A stretch of DNA of 64,000 nucleotides from Halorussus marinus (GTDB lineage: Archaea; Halobacteriota; Halobacteria; Halobacteriales; Haladaptataceae), in assembly GCF_004765795.1 (NCBI RefSeq), contig NZ_SBIV01000003.1, positions 124,001 through 188,000 on the forward strand, written 5' to 3'. The notes under the pieces were generated by a model that was not told the origin of the DNA, did no database searches, and saw only the letters and a list, made by a program, of their open reading frames with translations. This document shows, in pieces, positions 35,802 to 44,344 of the stretch. Numbering within the stretch: position 1 is the stretch's first letter; each line of letters opens with the position of its first letter. The position numbers were made by a program, and so were the translations under genes.

Positions 35802-36856
35802 TCGGCGCCCACCTCCGGTTCCGTCACGTCAACGGCGTCAGCCGACCGATCCTCGGAGTCGAGTTCCTCGCCGGTGATCGCGAGGAAGACGTCGTCGAGC
35901 GTCGGCGCGCGGATATTGAACCCGGTGACGGTGATCCCGGCGTCGCGTAGAGCGACGAGCAGGTCCGTCCCGTGCTCGCGCGCCCGCTCGGCGGTGACGC
36001 TGATTCCGTCGTCGGTGACGCTCACATCCGCGTCGGCGTCGAAGACATCGCCCTCGCGGGCGATCTCGGCGGCGCGCTCGCGAGCGTCCTTCCCCGCGGG
36101 AACGTCCACGTCGAGAATCTCTCCGCCGACCCGCCGTTTCAGCTCCACGGGCGAGCCCGTGGCGGCAATCTCGCCGTGCATAATGACGGCGATTCGGTCG
36201 CAAAGCTGGTCGGCTTCTTCGAGGTACTGCGTGGTGAGAAACAGCGTCGTCCCGCGCTCGTTGATGCGCTCGAAGTACTCCCAGAGGCGATTGCGTGCCT
36301 TCGGATCCAGCCCGGTCGTCGGTTCGTCGAGGAAGACGAGCGGCGGGTTGTGGACGAGCGCCGTCGCGGCGTCAAGCCGCTTCTTCATCCCGCCGGAGAA
36401 CTCGCCAGCCTGCTTGTCGCCCACGTCCGCCAGGTCCACCAGGTCAAGTAGTTCGTCGATGCGCTCGGCGCGCTCGCTTTTCGGGACGCCGTAGGCCTGG
36501 GCGGCGAAGCGGATGTTCTCGCGGGCGGTGAGTTCTTCGTCGACGCTGGTCTCTTGGGCCATGTAGCCGATTGTCTCGCGGATCCTGCGGGGCTCGTCGC
36601 GCACGTCGAAGCCGTTGACGGTGATCGACCCCGCGGTCGGCGACAGCAGTGTCGAGAACGTCTTGATCGTCGTCGTCTTCCCCGCACCGTTCGCGCCGAG
36701 GAAGCCGAAGAACTCGCCCTCGGGGACCCTCAGATCGATTCCTTTCACCGCCTCCGTCCCGTCGGCGTAGGTGAGTTCCACGCCCTCGGCGTCGATGGCG
36801 GCGCCGCGTCCGTCCGTCCGTAGCGTGTCGTCGGTCACAGGCTTCTTTGTGACCAC
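35798..36856 (-). CDS. ABC transporter ATP-binding protein (DrrA-like)
   Basis: A 352-residue ATPase. Walker A is GANGAGKTTTIKTFSTLL, the Q-loop is in IGYMAQETSVDEELTARENI, the signature is EFSGGMKKRLDAATALV, Walker B is LVFLDEPTTGLDP, and the H-loop position is Gln in FLTTQYLEEADQLCD, as in DrrA relatives. A C-terminal domain of about 100 residues, PTLDDVFLAITG, is the DrrA-type tail. The start is GTG 36856, just 19 bases after the end of the broken regulator gene. Confidence 0.9.
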   Translation of the reverse strand: MVTKKPVTDDTLRTDGRGAAIDAEGVELTYADGTEAVKGIDLRVPEGEFFGFLGANGAGKTTTIKTFSTLLSPTAGSITVNGFDVRDEPRRIRETIGYMAQETSVDEELTARENIRFAAQAYGVPKSERAERIDELLDLVDLADVGDKQAGEFSGGMKKRLDAATALVHNPPLVFLDEPTTGLDPKARNRLWEYFERINERGTTLFLTTQYLEEADQLCDRIAVIMHGEIAATGSPVELKRRVGGEILDVDVPAGKDARERAAEIAREGDVFDADADVSVTDDGISVTAERAREHGTDLLVALRDAGITVTGFNIRAPTLDDVFLAITGEELDSEDRSADAVDVTEPEVGAE

Positions 36857-36874
36857 GGACCCGTAGCATCTGCC

Positions 36875-37568
36875 CTAATTTGTTCGGGTTTTTATACCGG
36901 AGATGCGTCGAAACTCCGCGACGAGGTGGTTCTGCGCGCGGCGCAGTCGCTCGGAGAGCGACGCCGAGCTCGTCGGCGACATCGGCCATCGTGGCGGTCC
37001 TCGGCGTGTCGAAATAGCCCATCTCGTGGGCGGTGACGAGCGCCTGCTGTTGGGCGCCGGTCATCTCGCGCGGCCGAAAGCGGTCGCCGGTCCCGAACGG
37101 GCTGGTCTCTCTCTCGTCCGAATCCTCGTCGGCCTCCACGAGGCGATCCAACCGGAACCCGTAGTCGTTGGCTCGGCAGAACGTCCGGAACCGGTCGAAC
37201 TCCTCGCGGTCGGCGAACCAGCGCCGCTCCTCCCAGCCGCTCGGCGTAGCGAGCACACGGTCGGGGATAGACCCGTTGTCCGCGAGCAGTTCCAGATCCG
37301 TCGGCGGGTCGCCGGTCGGGCGACAGCGGTAGCGCCGCGTCGTCCCGTCGGCGACGACCAACGAGTAGTCGGTTACCGAGTCGGCGTCGTCGAACGCCGC
37401 CTCGATCGCGTCAGCGTCGCCGCCCACGATCCGCACGATGAACGTCGGCGCCCCCGACGGGCGCCCCTGGACCGACTCGAACTCGACGGTTGCTTCGGAC
37501 ACGTCTTCCGCCACGTCGACCAGCGGCAGATGCTGGGAGGTCATCCGGAACTCTGCAATCAGTCCCAT
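36875..37568 (-). pseudogene. Bat-type HTH regulator, frameshifted in the HTH
   Basis: The N-terminal two thirds (MGLIAEFRMTSQHLPLVDVA and on) form a bat-type sensor region. The HTH begins normally, MTGAQQQALVTAHEMGYFDT and MADVADELG, but then the frame is lost. The expected rest of the HTH, ASLSERLRRAQNHLVAEFRR, is found in another frame and ends at TAG 36875. The lost bases fit deletion of one copy of an 8-bp tandem repeat (CTCGGCGT), which would restore the usual ELGVSASLSERL. The unshifted frame reads through into the ABC ATPase region. It presumably controlled the exporter genes downstream. Confidence 0.75.
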
Positions 37569-37735
37569 GGAGGTCAGAGGACGGACGGACAGTTAGCGCT
37601 GGCGGAGAAGCAAGTTTTCGTAGTGACAGTTGTGGGCCACTTTTTGTTCAGTACGTACTTCGTACTTACCGAATCTCGAGGTCTCAGTTCCACACCCGAT
37701 TCTAAAAGAAAAAGAGGTCACGCTACCGGCGACTG

Positions 37736-37951
37736 TTACGCGTCGCTGAGTTGCTGGATCGACTCGACCATCTGATCGGCGGTGTGGAGCTCGAGGGAGG
37801 TATCGCCTGCTTCGCCGGTGAAGAACACCGAGGAGCCGGGGCCGATACCGAGCGCTTCGACCGCCTCTTTCGGGAGAGTGACGTGGTAGGAGCTATGGCT
37901 GTCTTGGACTTTCCGGGACTCGACGATGGTTTCGGGGAGTTCTGCGGACAT
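37736..37951 (-). CDS. AbrB/SpoVT-type DNA-binding protein
   Basis: A 71-residue swapped-hairpin AbrB-fold protein. The core is SHSSYHVTLPKEAVEALGIG followed by GSSVFFTGEAGDTSLELHT. In haloarchaeal elements such proteins act as antitoxins or repressors. No adjacent toxin (PIN or RelE type) is seen within 300 bases, so a solitary regulator is more likely. It reads away from the bat-type pseudogene. Confidence 0.78.
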   Translation of the reverse strand: MSAELPETIVESRKVQDSHSSYHVTLPKEAVEALGIGPGSSVFFTGEAGDTSLELHTADQMVESIQQLSDA

Positions 37952-38365
37952 CTGTTCACATCGCTACAAACCGGGGGCCTCAAAAAGATTACCCCCAGCG
38001 TACTCAATTGAGCCAACAACCTTCCAAATCTCACTTCACAATGTTGCTGGTGGAGATAACTCTCTTGATTTGGATTGATTTCGAGGTGGAGACACTGACG
38101 GGTTGGCTGGCAGTACAGGCGCGCGCGTAGTTAGGAGAGTAAAGCCAACCCCCCTCCCCTTGATTTACTGTAGCACTGAGATTGAGCCGGTGACTCGTTT
38201 CGAATCAGTATTGCTCAACTGGAAGAACTCATTTTGGGAGAAATCCCTGGGGAGTACGCACCCGCTCGTAGTATCGCAACGGAACTCAACCCCGGGGAGG
38301 GGACTGAATCCGGATTTCACATAGCAGTGGCTTTCCCACGCGAAAGTGGCTCTGTAGCAGACGAA
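37952..38365. other. Region with possible decayed coding fragment
   Basis: About 410 bases. The part next to 37951 is AT-rich and holds the AbrB promoter. From about 38188 the plus strand reads in one frame ISIAQLEELILGEIPGEYAP and then ARSIATELNP, which looks like real helical protein, but there is no ATG/GTG start before it and the frame is preceded by TGA. I regard it as a fragment of a lost gene. Confidence 0.35.
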
Positions 38366-38941
38366 TCAGTCTCGGTTGGTGGCGAAGCACTCCTGACACG
38401 GCCGATAGTGACCACCGAGAGCGTCGGGAACGACGTGGCGATACTCGCCGGACTGTCCGCAAAGCGGGCCGTCAGTCGTCGGTGCATGCATGACTTTCGA
38501 GGAACCACCGCGGACCAGCACCTCTTGAGTGAGGACAGCCAGTGACGAGATCGACGGGAGCTCAAGCGGCTCGAACAGTTCCTCGTCGTCTTCGAACTGC
38601 TCGCCAAACTCGCGAGACCGGATGGGCGTCCGCCGCGGCTCGACCGGACTTTCGGGATCGGCTGCGAGGTGCTCGAAGATGGCTTTATAGCACGACTCGC
38701 AGGGAGTAAGCCCGCTTTGGCGGACTGTGGCTGGCGGGACGAGTTGCCAGTCGGAGGCGGAGCCACCGGCCGGGCACGCGGGAGTGGGCTGGTCGGCGCT
38801 GGCGTCGAGTGCGAGCCGGTGGAAGCCGCTGCCGTTCGGCTTCGCGACGACGCGATCCTGAAACACTCCTCGCACGTTCGCGAATCGGTCGAGGAGATCG
38901 TCGGTAGTGCTCGTAGAGGATTGAGTGATGGTTTTACTCAT
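38366..38941 (-). CDS. Element protein with two Cys/His motifs
   Basis: A 191-residue protein from ATG 38941 (MSKTITQSSTSTTDDLLDRF). It has paired motifs that may bind metal: ACPAGG with TPCESCYKAIFEHLA in the middle, and PLCGQSGEYRHVVPDALGGH with PCQECF at the C-terminus. The two halves resemble each other in layout (Cys-x-n-Cys-x2-Cys), suggesting an internal repeat. Its start overlaps the Cys-rich gene upstream by eight bases. Unknown function. Confidence 0.62.
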   Translation of the reverse strand: MSKTITQSSTSTTDDLLDRFANVRGVFQDRVVAKPNGSGFHRLALDASADQPTPACPAGGSASDWQLVPPATVRQSGLTPCESCYKAIFEHLAADPESPVEPRRTPIRSREFGEQFEDDEELFEPLELPSISSLAVLTQEVLVRGGSSKVMHAPTTDGPLCGQSGEYRHVVPDALGGHYRPCQECFATNRD

Positions 38942-39125
38942 TGGTTGTCCCCTGGCCACAGCAGGCTCGATCTGAGGTGCAATCGTTGAATCGGCAGCGA
39001 GCGCAGAAGCTGAGGCCCCCATTATCGTGGGTGCAGGCGGGACACTCACACTCGCGGTTTCGGCCGACTGGTGTGAACGATCGGTAGTGTGCTGAATCGG
39101 TATCTCGGCACTCGGTTTCTGCCAT
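38934..39125 (-). CDS. Cys-rich small protein, 63 residues
   Basis: Starts at ATG 39125 (MAETECRDTDSAHYRSFTPV). Ten cysteines in 63 residues include CECPACTHDNGGLSFCARC, a double zinc-ribbon type arrangement, and CTSDRACCGQG. It is encoded directly upstream of, and overlapping, the second Cys/His protein gene, forming a two-gene unit. An AT-rich promoter (CTATAAAG on the other strand near 39151) lies upstream. Confidence 0.62.
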   Translation of the reverse strand: MAETECRDTDSAHYRSFTPVGRNRECECPACTHDNGGLSFCARCRFNDCTSDRACCGQGTTNE

Positions 39126-39500
39126 AGACGGCCATGGGAGAAACCGGTAGTGCTATAAAGATTGGGCCGGAGAATACTTCGAGCAATAAAGATAGAATAT
39201 TAAACAAATCTCTCGTGGGCCTGTCGACATGATCATCACGTCACTGTTAAATTACAGAGGTATGACTGGTTGGACGCAGAGGGGGCGCGCCCCAAGATGG
39301 TCACCGTCAGAAAGAACTTGCAGGCATAGACGAGATCCTACTATCGGACGGGCGGTTCATCTCACTCAAGTGCACGGCGGATGGTGAATATAAACTCGAA
39401 TTAGTAAATTCGGACGTGCTATCAAGTTAAGCCCCAGAATTATTGTAGGATAGTATAAATTCTAATCGAAGGAATAATATTGCGTGTTGAGGAATTGCCT
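39126..39500. other. AT-rich gap with short coding-like fragment
   Basis: About 375 bases, clearly more AT-rich than the chromosome. The plus strand carries ELAGIDEILLSDGRFISLKC and then TADGEYKLELVNSDVLSS before a stop near 39427, which looks like the tail of a real protein but has no good start codon. TAGTATAAATTC near 39451 is a candidate TATA box for the gene at 39501. Confidence 0.4.
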
Positions 39501-39872
39501 ATGATGGAAATCACCAAAACAGCGGAGGACATGTACCGCGAATTGGCGTGCGTCGAAGAAGGTGGGGCCCTCTACACACTTCAGCAAGATACTCGCTACG
39601 AGGTGAAGTATGTCGAACGTGAATCTCGAAACGAGGTTGGTGACCGCGTAGTCGTGTACCTGCGGAGTCCCCCGAGCAGCCACTACCCAAAAGGGAAACC
39701 GTACCGACTGGTCGTCGATTGCGGCGAGGATCGGTATGTGATGGAAGAAAAACGGAATGGGGAAGACTGGCGAACATACTCGGCGAAGTTCGCGGGGTTT
39801 CGCTATCGGTCGCCGTCCCATCCAAAGAATGAGGAATCTTGGGAGTACGAAGAAACGAAATCATCTCTATAG
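39501..39872 (+). CDS. Element protein of unknown function, 123 residues
   Basis: Starts at ATG 39501 (MMEITKTAEDMYRELACVEE). The protein is polar with alternating strand segments (YEVKYVERESRNEVGDRVVV; YRLVVDCGEDRYVMEEKRNG) and no cysteine cluster or membrane segment. Third-codon positions are less GC-rich than in chromosomal genes, in line with recent acquisition. It faces the convergent gene at 40187, with 27 bases between the stops. I do not recognise it. Confidence 0.6.
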   Translation: MMEITKTAEDMYRELACVEEGGALYTLQQDTRYEVKYVERESRNEVGDRVVVYLRSPPSSHYPKGKPYRLVVDCGEDRYVMEEKRNGEDWRTYSAKFAGFRYRSPSHPKNEESWEYEETKSSL

Positions 39873-39899
39873 GATTCAGCGAGATCCTGTACTGTGACA

Positions 39900-40187
39900 C
39901 TATTTTTTAGCAGAAGTCTCTCCAACTGACCATGTAGTCTCGGCCTCGACGGATAGTTCCTGAGTGTCGAGAACCTCAGCAATCTGTTCGGGTGTGACCG
40001 AACCTTGTTCGGTGGCAAGTCCCATGAGCTCTTGAAAGCGACCGACCGGAACGGCGGTAGTGTCGCCGGCCATTTTGAGGTAGTAATCGGCGGCCGCGTC
40101 GAGGGCAGTCGACTTGTGGCCTTCCCCAGTGGCTTCTTTGAGATTCTCCCACTTGCGTTCGCGAGCGTCAGTGGCTTCGATGCGCAT
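39900..40187 (-). CDS. Small helical element protein (haloarchaeal plasmid/provirus type)
   Basis: A 95-residue protein from ATG 40187 (MRIEATDARERKWENLKEAT). The order of a basic helix, HKSTALDAAADYYLKMAGDT, and a C-terminal EQIAEVLDTQELSVEAETTW is one I know from many haloarchaeal plasmids and proviruses; the first part resembles a ribbon-helix-helix DNA-binding unit. A TATA box (TTTTATATAC, minus strand) lies at 40244-40253. The operator-like repeat at 40189-40202 sits directly upstream of the start codon and suggests autoregulation. Confidence 0.72.
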   Translation of the reverse strand: MRIEATDARERKWENLKEATGEGHKSTALDAAADYYLKMAGDTTAVPVGRFQELMGLATEQGSVTPEQIAEVLDTQELSVEAETTWSVGETSAKK

Positions 40188-40188
40188 A

Positions 40189-40354
40189 CTCGTTGCACAA
40201 CCTCCCCCCGAACCTAGTATTCTGCGGTGATTGAAACGGGATTCGTATATAAAAGGCGAGTGGGGACGGCGCGATTGAGCCGAAGATAGGGATGGTTTGG
40301 GGCGCGTCGTAGTGCTCGTTGCACAACCGAGTTCGCTGGGGTTGTGCAACGAGC
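40189..40354. promoter_or_regulatory. Three copies of CTCGTTGCACAACC upstream of 40187 gene
   Basis: CTCGTTGCACAACC is at 40189-40202. GCTCGTTGCACAACC is at 40314-40328, and its perfect 15-bp inverted copy GGTTGTGCAACGAGC is at 40340-40354, after an 11-base loop. The core GTTG-CA-CAAC is itself a dyad. Shorter relatives (CGTGCAACC near 40372, CTTGCAAC near 40410) follow. The arrangement fits operators of a dimeric DNA-binding protein or origin iterons. Confidence 0.65.
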
Positions 40355-40448
40355 GGGATTCGTTTCTGTCCGCGTGCAACCGCTGGGAGTCGCACTCAAA
40401 ATGTATCGGCTTGCAACATCTACCACGAAAATCGTGAGCCGCGATCCG

Positions 40449-42104
40449 TCAGCGCCGTAGTTCTATCGTCCGACGAGCTAACCCCGCACCGAGCAGTATG
40501 ACGCTTAGTCCGGTAAAAACGATGGGAACACCAGATTCTACGCTACCAGCCGTCGTACCGATGAAATCCATGGGCGTTGCTCCGTTGAGCGGCCCGATGT
40601 ACCACACCAGCAAGTATGACATCTCGAACAGCCATGATGAACGGCTCCACATTCCCATCGCAACCGCGAGTGATGGAGCAAACAACACGCCGCTCGCAAT
40701 ACCAACGAGAGTCCCCGTTTGATTACTGAGCGCGAACAACGTGAGTAGTCCACTGCTCACACCGGCAGCCACTATAACGCCGGCGAACCACTCAGCGACG
40801 AGTTGTTTGACAGGATGGTTCGACGATAACACGAGATCCGCCACTCGATGTTTTGTCACCCGTACACCCAGTTCAGACCAGATGAAGATCGGCCATACGA
40901 ACGCGAGCGGTAGCAGTACCCTTCGCGCGAGCTCGAGTGAGCGTGTCGACGCTCCGGCCCCCACAAGGATACTGACGGGAGCTACGACGAAGGCCGCAGC
41001 GCCGATGTACCACCACCACTGTTGTCCACGAACTGTGAGCCGAGTCTCGGCAGCGACCAGCCGCCAGAAATTCCATGTCTCTCGTTTTTCGACGTTCGTC
41101 AGCGACATGGAATCAACTGGAACTCGATCGGACGTGTCTTCGTTCGTATCGGTACTGTGACCGACTGCGGGTAGTAGTGTCGTGAGACGCGACAGCCATC
41201 TGGAGTCTTCCGAACCGGTATCCGATGGTCTTCGGGTGAACGGTATCGTAGCTACGAGGATAGTTATAACAGCAGGCAGTAGGAGTCCGGCTCGCTGAAT
41301 ATATATCCATAGCGGCCAGGGCCGACCGTCGTAACGGAACATCTGTGTCTCACCACTGAGCGTCCCGAACGACGGGAGTATACCGCTCGCGTCGGGAACG
41401 ACCGCCAGCAGCGCGTCTGCGGTCAAAGTGTAGACGGCGAGGTGTCCCATGATGTCGACCGATTTCACCCAGAACGGCAGTTCACTCGGAAGTCGCCCCT
41501 CGGCCGACTGAAGCCCAGCGAGCGCGAACGTCGCGAGGAAGAAATAGCCGATGTTTCCAAGCGTGCCACTCAGCCGGTCGACGGTCTCGAAAAGAAGTGC
41601 AACGGCCCCGACCAGCGCACTCAACGGCAGCGCGAGGACGAAGACTGGGCCGACTAACGCGAGCGGCTTGGTCGGTCCGACACCGTGGACGGCATGATTG
41701 ATTACCGTCGCGAGTGCGAGCGTAACGAGGACGACGACCCCGAGACCGATGTTGCTCACCCACTTCCCAAGTAGGTACGTCCGATTCGGGACCGCGGTAC
41801 TCGCGACGAGTCTATCGACATCGTGGACTCGGTCTCGGTTGAGTGTCCCTTTCATCAGATAGAATCCCGCGAATAACAACACCATCGAGCCGGTCATACC
41901 CGCTTTCAAGCCGACGAACGCGGCCGTGTTCGTCCCCTGAATATTTTTCAGCGAGTCACCGTCTCCGATTTGGTACGCGAGTTCGATCTGACCCACGTTG
42001 ACGAGATAGCCGAAGAACGCGACGATAGCAAGAACGACAATAAGTCGACGTGACCGGACTCGCTGGAGGAAGTCGGCCCGCGCAACGTGATACGCTCGGC
42101 GCAT
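40449..42104 (-). CDS. ABC transporter permease, two-fold large type
   Basis: A 551-residue membrane protein with about twelve predicted helices in two halves. It begins MRRAYHVARADFLQRVRSRR and has a cytoplasmic stretch RDRVHDVDRLVASTAVPNRT and a soluble segment (about 305-345) between the halves. It resembles ABC-2 exporter permeases that take ABC ATPases in operons. The ATG lies two bases after the stop of the ATPase gene. The substrate cannot be read; peptide or antibiotic self-protection is possible. Confidence 0.8.
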   Translation of the reverse strand: MRRAYHVARADFLQRVRSRRLIVVLAIVAFFGYLVNVGQIELAYQIGDGDSLKNIQGTNTAAFVGLKAGMTGSMVLLFAGFYLMKGTLNRDRVHDVDRLVASTAVPNRTYLLGKWVSNIGLGVVVLVTLALATVINHAVHGVGPTKPLALVGPVFVLALPLSALVGAVALLFETVDRLSGTLGNIGYFFLATFALAGLQSAEGRLPSELPFWVKSVDIMGHLAVYTLTADALLAVVPDASGILPSFGTLSGETQMFRYDGRPWPLWIYIQRAGLLLPAVITILVATIPFTRRPSDTGSEDSRWLSRLTTLLPAVGHSTDTNEDTSDRVPVDSMSLTNVEKRETWNFWRLVAAETRLTVRGQQWWWYIGAAAFVVAPVSILVGAGASTRSLELARRVLLPLAFVWPIFIWSELGVRVTKHRVADLVLSSNHPVKQLVAEWFAGVIVAAGVSSGLLTLFALSNQTGTLVGIASGVLFAPSLAVAMGMWSRSSWLFEMSYLLVWYIGPLNGATPMDFIGTTAGSVESGVPIVFTGLSVILLGAGLARRTIELRR

Positions 42105-42105
42105 C

Positions 42106-42981
42106 TCACACCTCCGCGGGATGGTCGACCGTGTCGAGGTACGCGTCCTCGAGGGTGGCAGGAACTTGTTCGGCAGTTTCTATCGGGCGTGTTTCCGCGA
42201 TCAGTCGAACTTTGACACCGTCCGAACGCTGGACGGTACTACATACCTGGTATTGCTCCCTGAGTTGAGGGACATCTGACCGAGGAACGAGACACTCGTA
42301 GACCCTCTCAGACACCCGCTGGATGAAATGGTCAACCGTCTCGTGTGTCACTAACTGTCCGTTCTCGAGGACAGCAAGTTTGTTCGCCGTCGCCTCGACG
42401 TCCGGGACGATATGTGTCGAGAGGAGGACTATTCGGTCTGTCGCAGTGTTCGCCAAGGCGCTTCGTAAGCGGACGCGCTCTTCGGGATCTAATCCGACGG
42501 TCGGTTCGTCGACGATGAGCAGGTCCGGGTCATTGAGTAGCGCTTGCGCGATACCGACTCGTTGCCTCATCCCACCCGAGAACGTCTTGATTTTTCGGTC
42601 TCGAACGTCACGGAGATTCGTGAGCGTTATCATTTCCCCGATGCGAGCACTCGCAGTCTCCTTGTCGAGACCGCGCAGGGCGGCGACGTATTCCAAAAAC
42701 TCTTCGAGCGTTAGGTCGGGATAGGCGCCAAATTCCTGTGGAAGGTATCCGAGCACTGACCGAACAACCTCGGGGGACTCGATGATGTCCGTTCCGTTCC
42801 AGTATGCCGTGCCTGTCGTCGGCTTGATTACTGTCGAAAGAATCCCCATCAGGGTTGATTTCCCGGCTCCGTTTGGCCCGAGAAGCCCGTGGATGCCGAC
42901 ATCGAGTTCTAGAGAGATATCCCGAATCCCCCACGTATCTTCCCCGTACTGCTTTCCGAGATCCTCTACGCTCAGTTTCAT
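42106..42981 (-). CDS. ABC transporter ATP-binding protein
   Basis: A 291-residue ATPase. Walker A is LLGPNGAGKSTLMGILST, signature TFSGGMRQRVGIAQALL, Walker B LLIVDEPTVGLDPEERVRL, and the switch His is in LSTHIVPDVEATA. A C-terminal extension of about 80 residues follows (ERVYECLVPRSDVPQLREQY), as in CcmA/NatA-like exporters. It pairs with the large permease at 40449. An AT-rich promoter is likely between 42982 and 43130. Confidence 0.88.
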   Translation of the reverse strand: MKLSVEDLGKQYGEDTWGIRDISLELDVGIHGLLGPNGAGKSTLMGILSTVIKPTTGTAYWNGTDIIESPEVVRSVLGYLPQEFGAYPDLTLEEFLEYVAALRGLDKETASARIGEMITLTNLRDVRDRKIKTFSGGMRQRVGIAQALLNDPDLLIVDEPTVGLDPEERVRLRSALANTATDRIVLLSTHIVPDVEATANKLAVLENGQLVTHETVDHFIQRVSERVYECLVPRSDVPQLREQYQVCSTVQRSDGVKVRLIAETRPIETAEQVPATLEDAYLDTVDHPAEV

Positions 42982-43188
42982 ACGTTACTCCGTTCAGTCG
43001 GGTCTCTTCTCTCAATCAGTTCGCAGTCCACAGATTTCCCGGAAAGGCGCCGGTATCGAGTCGCGAGTTGGCGTTGGAGGGGTTTCACGAGTTATCAAAA
43101 TAAGAATAGGTCAATAATACTTACGGATGGATCTGCTTGGAAGGATGGCGCAGATCCAAACAAGCCGACGGGAGGCTGACTGAGGGGA

Positions 43189-43671
43189 TCAACCCTCGGA
43201 CATGTCCGTCACTGCCATTCCGATCCCGTATGCCAGTGAGACTAACGCGACACCGAATATGAGAAGCCACAAAATCAGGATGAGATTAAAGGGAACGGCG
43301 CTCACTGCCTCGGGGAGGAACCCGCGCTTTACTGCGATCTTATCTGGAACGATCGGGCGAAAGACCAGCTGTACAACCATCAGAACGAGTCCGGTGGTGG
43401 CACCGAAGACGATCGTCCACCAACTCCCGCCATCGGAGGAGATCTGTCGGAGGATATTGATATAGTCGATCATGAGCGCAACCCCGATGGAGTACAGGAG
43501 ACAGGTGGTGAGAGATACTACAGCATAATCCAGTAACAGAAAATGCGAACTTAGCCCGAGACATATTCCTACAACCCCACCAACGAGTGTTGCTCGCTTC
43601 GTTGGCGGACTTCGAGTTGCCTTCTTCGATGCTGAAGACGGAATGGAGTTGTTTGATCGATCAGGTGTCAT
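43189..43671 (-). CDS. Four-helix membrane protein, 160 residues
   Basis: From ATG 43671 (MTPDRSNNSIPSSASKKATR), a polar N-terminal tail leads into four predicted membrane segments, including LVGGVVGICLGLSSHFLLLD and FGATTGLVLMVVQLVF. No catalytic motif is seen. An upstream in-frame extension to 43743 lacks a good reason to be used. It has lower third-position GC than the flanks. Unknown function, perhaps an envelope or immunity protein of the element. Confidence 0.6.
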   Translation of the reverse strand: MTPDRSNNSIPSSASKKATRSPPTKRATLVGGVVGICLGLSSHFLLLDYAVVSLTTCLLYSIGVALMIDYINILRQISSDGGSWWTIVFGATTGLVLMVVQLVFRPIVPDKIAVKRGFLPEAVSAVPFNLILILWLLIFGVALVSLAYGIGMAVTDMSEG

Positions 43672-44344
43672 CTGATACTCACCAGATGTTGACGAGAAAA
43701 TCGGTTCGAGAATACCGTTCGATGGATGCAAATGTAAATCCAATTATGATAAAGGGATCGATCTTCTATAGCGAATTGTTCGTGAGTTTTCGTCGTCTAC
43801 AGATCAGCACGGCGAGCGCCTCGGGTCGTTCGGAAATTGAAGATTACCGTAATGACGAGACGCCTTTGGCGTCTCGACCACTTGACTCCAAGGGTGAAGC
43901 CGACATGAGCGTTTAATTGGTATGATTCGTACAACAGAGTAGAGTCAGAAATCCCAAAGACGGCGCATCAAGCCCTCAATGAACGCACGCCAGTCGGGGA
44001 AACACTAGACGGTGCCGCCAACAGCTTTGTTCGCGAAATAGATTTTCGCCGACGAACCAGTTCATGCCGCCACTCCAATCGGTGCGCCTGACGTGGTGTC
44101 GACGGTGACGACCGCTGGGCGGATTGCTTTGCCGAACCGCAGGATTTCCTGCTCGTCGGCTAGCTTGGATTCGTCGGTGTGCGAGAGAGCGGCGGATTGG
44201 GTGACGTCATCCAGCAATGCTCGCAGTTCGGTGCATCCCGCGAGGCTGGTGGGTGCGCCGACTTGTGCGGACGTATTGGGATTCCGTTTGCCCCGTCAGT
44301 GGAGGGGTTGGTAGATAATGAATTCCGAAGACGCTAAACAGTAG
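43672..44344. other. Decayed region with two coding-like fragments
   Basis: About 670 bases without an intact gene. Plus strand, about 43916-44094, reads AFNWYDSYNRVESEIPKTAH and on through ANSFVREIDF, preceded by TGA. Minus strand, about 44300-44062, reads NPNTSAQVGAPTSLAGCTEL and on to APIGVAA, with a stop but no start. Both look like protein but are truncated, as left by deletions. Confidence 0.4.
43857..43875. repeat. Perfect hairpin GAGACGCC-TTT-GGCGTCTC
   Basis: Eight-base arms around a TTT loop, in otherwise AT-rich sequence. It could be a terminator or the end of a lost insertion element. Confidence 0.5.

Noticed and set aside
34905-38300. Similarity of short stretches near 34910 and 38280 (cggaactcgacgcccgg versus cggaactcaaccccggg)
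   Set aside because: Only about 14 of 17 bases match and the flanks do not; chance in GC-rich DNA is enough.
44093-44314. A 73-codon plus-strand frame in the decayed region
   Set aside because: Ser/Arg-rich without plausible structure; the minus strand at the same place reads more like protein.
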